From the NCBI GenBank assembly GCA_001917895.1, contig MNEW01000048.1, forward strand, positions 5,930 to 18,956: a stretch of 13,027 bases of DNA. The letters run 5' to 3'. Of the stretch, positions 7,727-13,027 are shown piece by piece. Numbering within the stretch: the stretch's first letter is position 1; every line of letters begins with the position of its first letter. Below the pieces are notes generated by a model that saw only the letters and a program-made list of their open reading frames with translations, had not been told where the DNA came from and made no database searches. A program made the translations under genes and the position numbers. The DNA is from Actinobacteria bacterium 13_1_40CM_66_12. GTDB lineage: Bacteria > Chloroflexota > Dormibacteria > Dormibacterales > Dormibacteraceae.

Positions 7727-7733
7727 GGACCAA

Positions 7734-7738
7734 CCTCC
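7734..7738 (-). promoter_or_regulatory. Ribosome binding site of the acyl-CoA ligase
   Basis: GGAGG on the minus strand lies 7 nt before GTG 7726, the ideal spacing, and decides the start in favour of GTG over the ATG at 7714. Confidence 0.7.
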
Positions 7739-7794
7739 AGCAAGAGTAGTAACGAGGCGGCGTCCTAAGAGGTGGATGGTAAGCCCCGCCCGGG

Positions 7795-7800
7795 TAGGAT
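7795..7800 (+). promoter_or_regulatory. -10 element or ribosome binding site of the PHP gene
   Basis: TAGGAT ends 8 nt before ATG 7809. It fits a leaderless TANNNT promoter, but its AGGA could also act as a weak Shine-Dalgarno at 9-nt spacing, so the reading is ambiguous. Confidence 0.4.
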
Positions 7801-7808
7801 GCACACCT

Positions 7809-8507
7809 ATGGCTCGCTGGGGTCGCGCTGACCTCCACACCCACACCGACGCCAGCGATGGCTGGCCGACGCCTTTGCAGCTGGTCGAGCACGCGGCCCG
7901 TCTGGCCGGACTCGATGTGATGGCCGTCACGGACCACGACACCATCGAAGGTGCGCTCCGCGCGGCGGAATATGCCGCGAGGCGGTCGAAGCTTCAGGTC
8001 GTCGTCGGCGAGGAGGTGTCGAGCCTCGACGGTCACATCATCGGACTGTTCCTCGAGCATCGCGTGAAGCCCGGAATGTCCGCCGCGGCGACCGTCCACG
8101 CCATCCACGATCAAGGCGGAATCGCCATCGCCGCGCATCCGTTCTGGCGCACGCAGCGACAGGTCCGCACCGGGAACCCGGTGCATGGGGTCGGATGGCT
8201 CGCGGCCGAGCTGGCCTTCGACGCCATCGAGGTCGAGAACGCTACGCCCGGCTTCTACGTCTTCAACAGGCTCGCTCGACGGCTGAACATGGGGCTGGGT
8301 GCGGCCGAACTTGGCTGCTCGGACGCGCACATAGTCGACGCCGTCGGGCGCGCCTTCACCGAGTTTCCAGGCAAGACTCCCGCCGACCTACGCAAGGCGA
8401 TCGAGGCGGCGCAGACACGCGCGGGGCGGCGGCGTTACCGGGCGGTCGGACTGATGCGGTATGCGGCTTGGGGGCTCAACCACCAGCGGTACGTCGTGGC
8501 GGTCTGA
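7809..8507 (+). CDS. PHP-domain metal-dependent phosphoesterase
   Basis: The protein has 232 residues and the complete PHP (polymerase and histidinol phosphatase) metal-site pattern: DLHTHT with H10 and H12, D17, TDHDT with H43, GEE at 67-69, AAHPFW with H110, and GCSDAH with D172 and H174. Stand-alone PHP proteins of this size hydrolyse phosphoesters such as nucleoside 3',5'-bisphosphates or act as 5'-3' RNA or DNA exonucleases in the TrpH/YciV group, which is the closest match I can name. Start ATG 7809 is chosen because DLHTHT normally sits within the first dozen residues; the in-frame codon at 7776 would add an implausible leader. It is divergent from the ligase, with 82 bp between the start codons. 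Its stop is 1 nt from that of the convergent gene. Confidence 0.88.
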   Translation: MARWGRADLHTHTDASDGWPTPLQLVEHAARLAGLDVMAVTDHDTIEGALRAAEYAARRSKLQVVVGEEVSSLDGHIIGLFLEHRVKPGMSAAATVHAIHDQGGIAIAAHPFWRTQRQVRTGNPVHGVGWLAAELAFDAIEVENATPGFYVFNRLARRLNMGLGAAELGCSDAHIVDAVGRAFTEFPGKTPADLRKAIEAAQTRAGRRRYRAVGLMRYAAWGLNHQRYVVAV

Positions 8508-8508
8508 G

Positions 8509-8871
8509 TCAGGGCCCCCAGCGGCTGCGACGCAACAGCAGGTAGGCCCCTAGAAGGATCAGCAGCAACGGCCACAGCACGTCGCCCGGAATCCGCGTAA
8601 GTAGGCCGAGGTTCTGCAGCAGGTAGAAGACCCCGATCACGAGCAGCGCCGCGCCCCAGAACCATCCGCCTCCCCACCAATTCCACGGCCCTACCCAGGG
8701 GTACGGCCCGTACCAGTCGCCGGCGTGGCGCTGCTGGCGCCAATAATCGTGCTGCTGGTGACGCCATGCGCGCCACTCTTCGCGTGACGCGCCAGGGCCA
8801 GGCTGTGGTGGCGGACCGGGAGGCGGGGGAGGCGCAGCTGGTGGGGGCGGAGCCGGGACGTCGCTGGCCAT
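8509..8871 (-). CDS. Pro/Trp-rich membrane protein with LiaF-like transmembrane region
   Basis: The protein has 120 residues. Residues 6-27 are almost all Pro, Ala and Gly, residues 29-70 are rich in Trp, His, Gln and Tyr, and the C-terminus holds two helices at about 71-88 and 97-113 with the pattern GVFYLLQNLG, LWPLLLILLG, LLLRR. This tail resembles the short LiaI/LiaF-like (DUF5668-type) transmembrane domain found in envelope-stress proteins; the resemblance is by eye only. ATG 8871 is preferred because TACGAT lies 7 nt upstream and the proline-rich leader starts there. An in-frame ATG at 8931 would add 20 basic residues encoded by repeat-rich promoter sequence. Convergent with the PHP gene. 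Confidence 0.75.
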   Translation of the reverse strand: MASDVPAPPPPAAPPPPPGPPPQPGPGASREEWRAWRHQQHDYWRQQRHAGDWYGPYPWVGPWNWWGGGWFWGAALLVIGVFYLLQNLGLLTRIPGDVLWPLLLILLGAYLLLRRSRWGP

Positions 8872-8878
8872 CGGACGG

Positions 8879-8884
8879 ATCGTA
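8879..8884 (-). promoter_or_regulatory. Possible -10 element of the Pro/Trp-rich membrane gene
   Basis: TACGAT ends 7 nt before ATG 8871 with no Shine-Dalgarno between, which fits a leaderless transcript. At 17-bp spacing the -35 position would fall on the CGCGCG block at 8902-8907. Confidence 0.4.
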
Positions 8885-8899
8885 CGCCCGGGAAGTTTT

Positions 8900-8968
8900 T
8901 TCGCGCGGCTTGCGCCAAACGCGCGAATCATCTAATGCCATTTCGCGCGTTTCGCTCCAAACGCGCGA
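8900..8968. repeat. Cluster of CGCGCG inverted and direct repeats between divergent genes
   Basis: Two inverted repeats are present: TTCGCGCG (8900-8907) with CGCGCGAA (8920-8927), and TCGCGCGTTT (8943-8952) with AAACGCGCGA (8959-8968) around a 6-bp loop. CCAAACGCGCGA is also a direct repeat at 8915-8926 and 8957-8968, 42 bp apart, about four helical turns. The position between a minus-strand gene and a plus-strand tRNA suggests operator sites. Confidence 0.6.
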
Positions 8969-8982
8969 TTGGGACTACTAAT

Positions 8983-8988
8983 TAGGAT
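8983..8988 (+). promoter_or_regulatory. Possible -10 element of tRNA-Arg
   Basis: TAGGAT ends 8 nt before the mature 5' end of the tRNA at 8997, so transcription could start at the tRNA itself. The -35 position would fall in the AAACGCGC half of the hairpin repeat. Confidence 0.4.
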
Positions 8989-8996
8989 GGGTTTGC

Positions 8997-9069
8997 GCCC
9001 GCTTAGCTCAATGGATAGAGCGCCTGACTTCGGATCAGGAGGTTGCGAGTTCGAGTCTTGCAGCGGGTA
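8997..9069 (+). tRNA. tRNA-Arg (anticodon TCG)
   Basis: The acceptor GCCCGCT pairs with AGCGGGT (one G-T pair) and discriminator A is at 9069. The D arm is GCTCAATGGATAGAGC. The anticodon stem CCTGA/TCAGG holds loop CTTCGGA, anticodon TCG, reading CGA. The T arm is GCGAG TTCGAGT CTTGC. CCA is not encoded, since CTT follows. Confidence 0.96.
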
Positions 9070-9091
9070 CTTATATCCAGAGTCCCTTCGG

Positions 9092-9097
9092 TAGAAT
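9092..9097 (+). promoter_or_regulatory. Possible -10 element of tRNA-Leu(GAG)
   Basis: TAGAAT, one mismatch from TATAAT, lies 14 nt before the tRNA at 9112. No clear -35 is seen; transcription may also run in from tRNA-Arg 42 nt upstream. Confidence 0.4.
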
Positions 9098-9111
9098 CAA
9101 CCGGCGCAGCC

Positions 9112-9196
9112 GGGCGGCTGGCGGAACTGGTAGACGCGCACGTTTGAGGGGCGTGTGAGGTAACTCATCCGGGTTCGAGTCCCGGGTCGCCCACCA
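9112..9196 (+). tRNA. tRNA-Leu (anticodon GAG)
   Basis: The acceptor GGGCGGC pairs with GTCGCCC, then discriminator A and an encoded CCA at 9194-9196. The anticodon stem CACGT/GCGTG (closing T-G pair) holds loop TTGAGGG, anticodon GAG, reading CUC and CUU. The long variable arm marks class II, and the T arm CCGGG TTCGAGT CCCGG is perfect. It is the second Leu isoacceptor in the window. Confidence 0.96.
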
Positions 9197-9213
9197 CCAT
9201 TTCGGAGTAGTTC

Positions 9214-9231
9214 GCCCTTTTTTTGGAGGGC
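9214..9231 (+). promoter_or_regulatory. Hairpin covering the ribosome binding site of the EthD-family gene
   Basis: GCCCTTT (9214-9220) can pair with GGAGGGC (9225-9231) around TTTT: five Watson-Crick and two G-U pairs. The paired strand contains GGAGGG, the ribosome binding site 7 nt before ATG 9238. It could limit translation. As the T-run lies in the loop rather than after the stem, it is not a normal terminator. Confidence 0.4.
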
Positions 9232-9237
9232 TTAGAG

Positions 9238-9543
9238 ATGCTCAAGTTGGTCGTCGCCTACCGGCATCCAACAGATATTGAAGAGTTCGAGCGGCGGTAC
9301 AAGCAAGAGCACATCGATATGGCGCGTCGAATCCCGCATATGTCGAAGATCGAGTTCGGCAAGGTCGTTGGGCTGATGGATGGATCGAAAGCGCCGTACC
9401 ACCGGATCGCCGAACTTTATTTTCCGAACCAGGCGGAGCTGGGCAAGGCGGCCTCGAGCGCAGAAGCCCAGGCTGCCATCGGGCATGCCGCCGACATCGC
9501 ATCGGGCGGTCTGGACGCCATGGTGGTCGAAACCGAAGATTAA
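9238..9543 (+). CDS. EthD-family dimeric alpha/beta-barrel protein
   Basis: This 101-residue protein has the EthD (ferredoxin-like, dimeric alpha/beta barrel) layout. It opens with a strand LKLVVAYR, then HPTDIEEFERRYKQEHIDMARRIP carrying the family YxxEHxxxA-like helix, a second strand around IEFGKVVG, and RIAELYF followed by a helix that ends in a short strand AMVVET. Family members include EthD, needed for ethyl tert-butyl ether breakdown by an unknown mechanism, and small degradation or monooxygenase-related proteins. ATG 9238 is fixed by GGAGGG 7 nt upstream; the earlier in-frame start at 9223 lies within the ribosome binding site. It lies 41 nt after tRNA-Leu(GAG) with no clear terminator between, so it may be read from the tRNA promoter. 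Role unknown. Confidence 0.82.
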   Translation: MLKLVVAYRHPTDIEEFERRYKQEHIDMARRIPHMSKIEFGKVVGLMDGSKAPYHRIAELYFPNQAELGKAASSAEAQAAIGHAADIASGGLDAMVVETED

Positions 9544-9581
9544 GGCGGGCTCGCCCCCGTGCCAGCTATCACACTAGGTGG

Positions 9582-10133
9582 GTGACGGACGAGAGGGAGC
9601 TCGACCCGGCGACCGAGTTCCGGCAGCTCTACGACCAGCAGTACCTTTCGGTCTTTCGGTCCATCCGGGGCGTCGTCCTGGAGACGGCCGCCGCCGAGGA
9701 CCTGACGCAGGAAACGTTCGTGCGCGCCTACCGGGCGCGCCACCGGTACACGCCGACGGCCCCGCCCGGCGCCTGGCTCCGCCGCATCGGCATCAACCTC
9801 GCGATCTCCTATCTGCGCCGGCAGAAGCTAGCGCGAGTGCTGCCCGCCCGCCTCTACATCGCGCCCGACCGCCGGGAGTACGACCGCGCTGAGGCGCGGG
9901 ACGTCGTCACCAAGGCGCTAACCACCCTGAGCCCGAAGCTCCGAGCGGCGGTGGTCCTTCACTACTACGACGGGCTGACCCGCGAGGAGATCGCCTCGGT
10001 GCTTGGGGTTCCTCCAGGGACGGTGGCTTCCCGGATCGCAAAAGCGGTGGCGATCATGAGGAAATCAATCGGCAGCGATCAGGATCTTGGGCCGGAGCGT
10101 TCGAGTAGTGAAGGTGCCCTACGTGGAAGATAA
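9582..10133 (+). CDS. ECF-type RNA polymerase sigma factor
   Basis: The protein has 183 residues in the two-domain form of extracytoplasmic-function sigma factors. Region 2 covers about residues 12-55 (RQLYDQQYLSVFRSIRG, then AEDLTQETFVRAYR, the usual -10 recognition helix) and the stretch WLRRIGINLAISYLRR follows. Region 4 is about 113-163, with LSPKLRAAVVLHYYDGLTREE, IASVLGVPPGTVASRIAKA as the helix-turn-helix for -35 recognition. There is no extra C-terminal domain. GTG 9582 is the start; AGG at 9576-9578 is close but short of ideal spacing. The gene overlaps the next one, as is usual for a sigma/anti-sigma pair. No promoter of the ECF AAC/CGTC type was found upstream, so autoregulation is not supported by the sequence. 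Confidence 0.93.
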   Translation: MTDERELDPATEFRQLYDQQYLSVFRSIRGVVLETAAAEDLTQETFVRAYRARHRYTPTAPPGAWLRRIGINLAISYLRRQKLARVLPARLYIAPDRREYDRAEARDVVTKALTTLSPKLRAAVVLHYYDGLTREEIASVLGVPPGTVASRIAKAVAIMRKSIGSDQDLGPERSSSEGALRGR

Positions 10134-10398
10134 ACCCACACCGGGAGGGTTTCGTACACCCTCAGAAGACGACCTGGGCCGGATGATCCGGGACACGGTC
10201 GAGTCGTGGAATCCCCGTCGCGGTCCCGACTGGTCCGACGTCCTCATCCGGCTCGCCAACTCCGGACCGCCGGCGTGGCTCCTCTACACCGCCGCCAGCG
10301 CGGCGCTGATCGTCATCCTGATCGCGGCTTACCTGCTCGGCTCCGCCCTCCAGATCGGAGCCCTCGGACCGCAGCCGGTGCCCTCGAACCTGCACTAA
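10123..10398 (+). CDS. Small single-pass membrane protein, probable atypical anti-sigma factor
   Basis: The protein has about 91 residues: a soluble, acidic N-terminal half of about 45 residues, one helix at about 50-72 (WLLYTAASAALIVILIAAYLLG) and a short tail of about 18 residues. Placement directly behind an ECF sigma gene, overlapping its last 11 nt, is the classical setting for an anti-sigma factor. The zinc-binding HxxxCxxC motif of the ZAS domain is absent and there are no cysteines at all, so it would be an unusual type. The start is uncertain: GTG 10123 is preferred because GAAGG lies 8 nt upstream; GTG 10108 and 10114 are in the same frame. Function is inferred from position only. 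Confidence 0.65.
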   Translation: MEDKPTPGGFRTPSEDDLGRMIRDTVESWNPRRGPDWSDVLIRLANSGPPAWLLYTAASAALIVILIAAYLLGSALQIGALGPQPVPSNLH

Positions 10399-10404
10399 GC
10401 ACGG

Positions 10405-11400
10405 CTAGGGCGGCCCGCCCTTGTAGGGGTAGTAACCGTCGGCGTAGGGCGGGAAGACCCAGGCGTACTTGCCAGGAATTTCGGTCGCGGAACCGTCAGC
10501 GCGAACGATGACGAGCGGGTAGGTGTAGTCCTGGCCGAGATTGCGGTACTGGTCGTCGGTGCCGATCGCGATCGCCACGTCGCCTGTCCCGGGATTGACG
10601 GCCACCCGCATCGCCCAACCCGAGCCGCCGTTGTGCCAGACCTCGTTGCCGGTGCGCCAGTCGATCACGCGGATCTGAGCGACCGAGACAACCGGCCCGA
10701 TCACCGCGAACCGGTTGTCGTCCGAGAACCCGTCGACCGCATCGACCGGGGGCAGGCTCTTGACGACGGCCCCGTCCGGCATGCTCCGAATCCTGGTCAC
10801 GCCACCGTTGGCCCCGTTCTCGGCGATCAACGATCCGTCGCTTGAGGGAACGACGTTGAGCGTGGAGTCATACGACCAGTGGCCGAGCAGCGCCGCGTCT
10901 GAAAGGCGCACCGCCCACGAATCAGTCGAAAGGCCGAGGCCGGCTCGGACCGCGATCGCGAAGTTGCGTTGGAAGTTGCACTCGACCGCCTCCACACCGA
11001 CCTGGCCGAGGCTGCCTTCGTTCGTGATGACGCCAACCCGCTTGTTTGGCGGTTGCCCGGGAACATCGACGTACAGGACCTCGTCAAAGGTTTGCTGGTC
11101 TTCGAGGACGAAGCAATGCGGCTCAGGGACTAGCTCGTGCATAAGCGGTGCAGCCAGTTTCACGGTGCCGCGCGGGTGGCCCTGCCAATCGAACGCTGTC
11201 AGCCACTGCGGGTTGGACGGCGCCGCGCCGTACAGGACCGGAACACCCGCCGGCACGGGTCCGTAGTCGTGCAGCAATGGTGACGAGGGCAGGGAAGTCG
11301 GAACCACGCCCTTCATGTGCTGGCCGGACGGGCTGAAGACCAGAACCGAAATCAGCGCCACCGCCAGGATCAGGATCCCTAGCGCGAACCCGCGTGCCAT
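10405..11400 (-). CDS. Membrane-anchored outer protein, beta-propeller-like, function unknown
   Basis: The protein has 331 residues. A hydrophobic N-terminus (residues 4-22, GFALGILILAVALISVLVF) is either a signal peptide or an anchor; no lipobox cysteine follows. The rest is repetitive in character: short strands separated by Asp, Gly and Pro turns, such as WLTAFDWQGHPRGTVKL, IRVIDWRTGNEVW and MRVAVNPGTGDVAIAIG, which resembles WD/TolB-type propeller blades by eye. Two cysteines (about 96 and 141) could form a disulfide. The tail ends in Tyr/Gly/Pro. No catalytic motif is seen. The gene converges on the sigma operon with a 6-nt gap and follows the dehydrogenase gene after 32 nt. No Shine-Dalgarno is visible before ATG 11400. 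Confidence 0.8.
   Translation of the reverse strand: MARGFALGILILAVALISVLVFSPSGQHMKGVVPTSLPSSPLLHDYGPVPAGVPVLYGAAPSNPQWLTAFDWQGHPRGTVKLAAPLMHELVPEPHCFVLEDQQTFDEVLYVDVPGQPPNKRVGVITNEGSLGQVGVEAVECNFQRNFAIAVRAGLGLSTDSWAVRLSDAALLGHWSYDSTLNVVPSSDGSLIAENGANGGVTRIRSMPDGAVVKSLPPVDAVDGFSDDNRFAVIGPVVSVAQIRVIDWRTGNEVWHNGGSGWAMRVAVNPGTGDVAIAIGTDDQYRNLGQDYTYPLVIVRADGSATEIPGKYAWVFPPYADGYYPYKGGPP
10407..10421. terminator. Weak bidirectional hairpin at convergent gene ends
   Basis: AGGGCGGCCCGCCCT is a self-complementary element with a 6-bp stem around a 3-nt loop, between and over the ends of the two convergent genes. No T-run follows on either strand, so it may not terminate by itself. Confidence 0.25.
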
Positions 11401-11432
11401 CCAATAAATACACGTTCATGCATGGCTGTTTG

Positions 11433-12389
11433 TTACGCCGAGAAGAAGGCGACCTCCTGGCCCAGTCCTTTCGCTCGCGCGGCAGGGATGACGACAGAGG
11501 CTGCGGCGAGGTCCCATAGCGCCAGGCCGTGCGACTCGAACAGCGTGATGCCCGGTTGGTCGGGGGCCTGCCATTTGCCCGCGAGGACCGAGCCCAGCTC
11601 GGTCACGCGCCCCCAATCGAACCGGCCGCTCGCTTGAGCCTGGATGAGGTCGCCGCTCTCGAGTCGGGCGGTTGCCAGCTGGTCGACCACGACGGACTGG
11701 GCCCGCGTCACCAGGTCGATCGGGATCTCCGTGCGGTTGGGAAAGTTGGAACCCGCCGCGATGACGAGGGCGTGCGGCTCGACCCAGGCGGCCTCGAGCA
11801 CCGGCTCGGCGCTCGTGGTCATGGTGACGACGATGTCGGCGCCGCGCACCGCGGCTTCGGCAGATTCCGAGGCAACGGCGTGCAGTCCCAGCGCAGCCTC
11901 CCGATCGCGTACGAACGCCGCTCGATGCTGTGGCTCGCGACTGAACGCGCGCAGCTCCCGGATCTCGCATACGCGAGACAGAGCCAACACCTGAGTGGTC
12001 GCCTGATGGCCGGTGCCGATGATCGCAACCGTGACCGGGGCGTGCGGACGCAGCGCCTTCGCCGCCACCGCGCTCGCCGCGCCGGTGCGAAACGTCCCCA
12101 TCAAGTCGGCCTCGATCAGGGCGTGCAAGCTCCCGTCGAGCGCGAAGGCGGTGACCAGAAAGCGCACCCTGCCGCCGCCGATCGTGTAGGCCTTGAGACC
12201 GGTATAGCCTCCCGCGGGATAAGACGCGAACATCACGTTGAGCAGCCCGCCCGGAGCAAACACGCGGCGGCGGGGCTCGTTCTGGGCGTTGCCCTCGCCG
12301 AGCTCGCGCATCGAGCTCTCGACGGCGCCGATCACGGCGTCCATGTCCACGACCTGCCTCACGTCCGCTTCACGCAGCACGAGGGTCAT
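11433..12389 (-). CDS. Ornithine cyclodeaminase/mu-crystallin family NAD(P)-dependent protein
   Basis: The protein has 318 residues and the usual family length. Visible features are DMDAVIGAVESSM at 15-27, the substrate-arm RRR at 40-42, K66 in GLKAY, RTGAASAVA at 101-109 and the Rossmann loop GTGHQA at 125-130. In true ornithine cyclodeaminase the GDxPGKTE segment carries the catalytic Asp; here the equivalent reads GSNFPNRTE, with Asn in place of Asp. The enzyme is therefore more likely an imine reductase or amino-acid dehydrogenase of this family than an ornithine cyclodeaminase; this is inference. ATG 12389 is chosen because the MTLVLREADV opening matches family N-termini and TATTGT lies 7 nt upstream without a Shine-Dalgarno. 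It is divergent from homoserine dehydrogenase with 20 bp between the start codons. Confidence 0.85.
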   Translation of the reverse strand: MTLVLREADVRQVVDMDAVIGAVESSMRELGEGNAQNEPRRRVFAPGGLLNVMFASYPAGGYTGLKAYTIGGGRVRFLVTAFALDGSLHALIEADLMGTFRTGAASAVAAKALRPHAPVTVAIIGTGHQATTQVLALSRVCEIRELRAFSREPQHRAAFVRDREAALGLHAVASESAEAAVRGADIVVTMTTSAEPVLEAAWVEPHALVIAAGSNFPNRTEIPIDLVTRAQSVVVDQLATARLESGDLIQAQASGRFDWGRVTELGSVLAGKWQAPDQPGITLFESHGLALWDLAAASVVIPAARAKGLGQEVAFFSA

Positions 12390-12395
12390 CGCGGG

Positions 12396-12402
12396 GACAA
12401 TA
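12396..12402. promoter_or_regulatory. Shared -10-like element between two divergent leaderless starts
   Basis: GACAATA is read as TATTGT on the minus strand, 7 nt before ATG 12389, and as GACAAT on the plus strand, 8 nt before ATG 12410. Only 20 bp separate the two start codons, so both promoters must overlap here. No ribosome binding site fits on either side. Confidence 0.6.
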
Positions 12403-12409
12403 CACACCC

Positions 12410-13027
12410 ATGGCCCCCAGCTCACTCAATGTCGGGCTCATCGGGCTCGGCACCGTCGGCGGCCAGGTCGCGGAGCGACTGCTCACGTGGCAGCCGCAGC
12501 TCGCCCGGAGGGCCGGGATCGAGCTGTGCTTGCGCCGCGTGCTCGTGCGCGATGTCAAGAAGCCCAGGGCGGTCACCGTTGCGCCTGAGCTGCTGACCAC
12601 GGACCCTCAAGACATCGTCGACGACCCCGCGATTCACATCGTGGTCGAGGTGGCGGGCGGCGACGAGCCGATGCGCGGATATCTCGAGCGCGCCATCAAG
12701 TCCGGCAAGCACGTCGTCACCGCCAACAAGGTGGTGATGGCAAAGCACGGGCCCGAGCTGCTCGACCTCGCCGCCGAACGCAACGTCGATGTCTACTTCG
12801 AGGCGGCGGTCGGAGGCGGGATCCCGCTCATCAGCACCTTCCGAACCGATCTGCAGGCCAACCGCATCGAGCGGGTGTCGGCCGTCATCAACGGCACCAC
12901 GAATTACGTCCTCGGCCGCATGGCGAGCGCGGGCCTTGCTCTCGACGACGCGGTGCGTGAGGCGCAAGCCGCCGGGTTTGCCGAGGCCGACCCGACCGAT
13001 GACGTGGGTGGATTTGACGCCACCTAC
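12410..13027 (+). CDS. hom: Homoserine dehydrogenase, N-terminal part, cut by the window edge
   Basis: The 206 visible residues form the NAD(P)-binding and part of the catalytic domain of homoserine dehydrogenase, which reduces aspartate semialdehyde to homoserine on the way to threonine and methionine. Key signs are the Rossmann loop GLGTVG at 12-17, VVTANKVVMA at 102-111 with N106 and K107, EAAVGGGIPLI at 131-141, and INGTTNY at 160-166. The sequence ends inside EADPTDDVGGFDA, just before the region with the active-site Lys, so the rest is outside. ATG 12410 gives the normal short N-terminus before the Rossmann loop. A separate aspartokinase is not visible here. The promoter overlaps that of the divergent dehydrogenase. 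Confidence 0.93.
   Translation, partial: MAPSSLNVGLIGLGTVGGQVAERLLTWQPQLARRAGIELCLRRVLVRDVKKPRAVTVAPELLTTDPQDIVDDPAIHIVVEVAGGDEPMRGYLERAIKSGKHVVTANKVVMAKHGPELLDLAAERNVDVYFEAAVGGGIPLISTFRTDLQANRIERVSAVINGTTNYVLGRMASAGLALDDAVREAQAAGFAEADPTDDVGGFDATY

Noticed and set aside
7727..7945. Upstream extension of the acyl-CoA ligase frame
   Set aside because: It crosses the divergent promoter region and the start of the PHP gene, and GGAGG clearly supports GTG 7726.
8872..8931. Longer start for the Pro/Trp-rich protein at ATG 8931
   Set aside because: The added 20 residues are encoded by the CGCGCG repeat region and no ribosome binding site precedes it; still possible, so the choice is not certain.
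11529..12596. Plus-strand open frame of 355 codons
   Set aside because: It is antisense to the cyclodeaminase-family gene and crosses into the start of hom in another frame; its composition is that of a shadow frame.

Overview
The window comes from a GC-rich bacterial chromosome. Genes are tightly packed, all of them chromosomal in character, and I see no phage, transposon, plasmid or CRISPR signal. GTG starts are common, many transcription units lack a Shine-Dalgarno sequence, and there are Leu and Arg tRNAs and single-copy metabolic genes. This fits a soil Terrabacteria lineage (Actinomycetota, Chloroflexota or Ca. Dormibacterota), but the sequence alone does not settle which.

Left part, minus strand (1-2143). 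A tRNA-Leu(CAG) is followed by three membrane or secreted protein genes: a 66-residue two-helix protein, a single-pass protein with an outer domain, and a PrsW-type intramembrane protease that runs off the left edge. All face the same way and are close enough to share transcripts.

Centre, minus strand (2207-7726). An acyl-CoA ligase starts the run, an acetamidase/formamidase-family enzyme follows 8 nt later, and then comes a 931-residue fusion of a Ser/Thr protein kinase, a Cys/His cluster, a winged-helix-like linker and a MoxR-like AAA+ ATPase. The kinase gene appears to end in two tandem hairpin terminators built on the same 18-bp repeat.

Middle, plus strand with one minus gene (7795-10398). 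A PHP-domain phosphoesterase diverges from the ligase and converges on a proline/tryptophan-rich membrane protein. A promoter region full of CGCGCG repeats then leads to tRNA-Arg(TCG), tRNA-Leu(GAG) and an EthD-family gene whose ribosome binding site can be folded into a hairpin. An ECF sigma factor and an overlapping single-pass membrane protein, a likely atypical anti-sigma, follow.

Right part (10405-13027). A membrane-anchored outer protein of unknown function and an ornithine cyclodeaminase/mu-crystallin family dehydrogenase lie on the minus strand. The dehydrogenase start codon is separated by only 20 bp from that of a divergent homoserine dehydrogenase, which is cut by the right edge.

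The points most worth following are the kinase-Cys/His-AAA+ fusion, a recurrent TANNNT element 7-8 nt upstream of start codons that suggests leaderless transcription, and the single -10-like element that seems to serve both divergent genes at 12389/12410.
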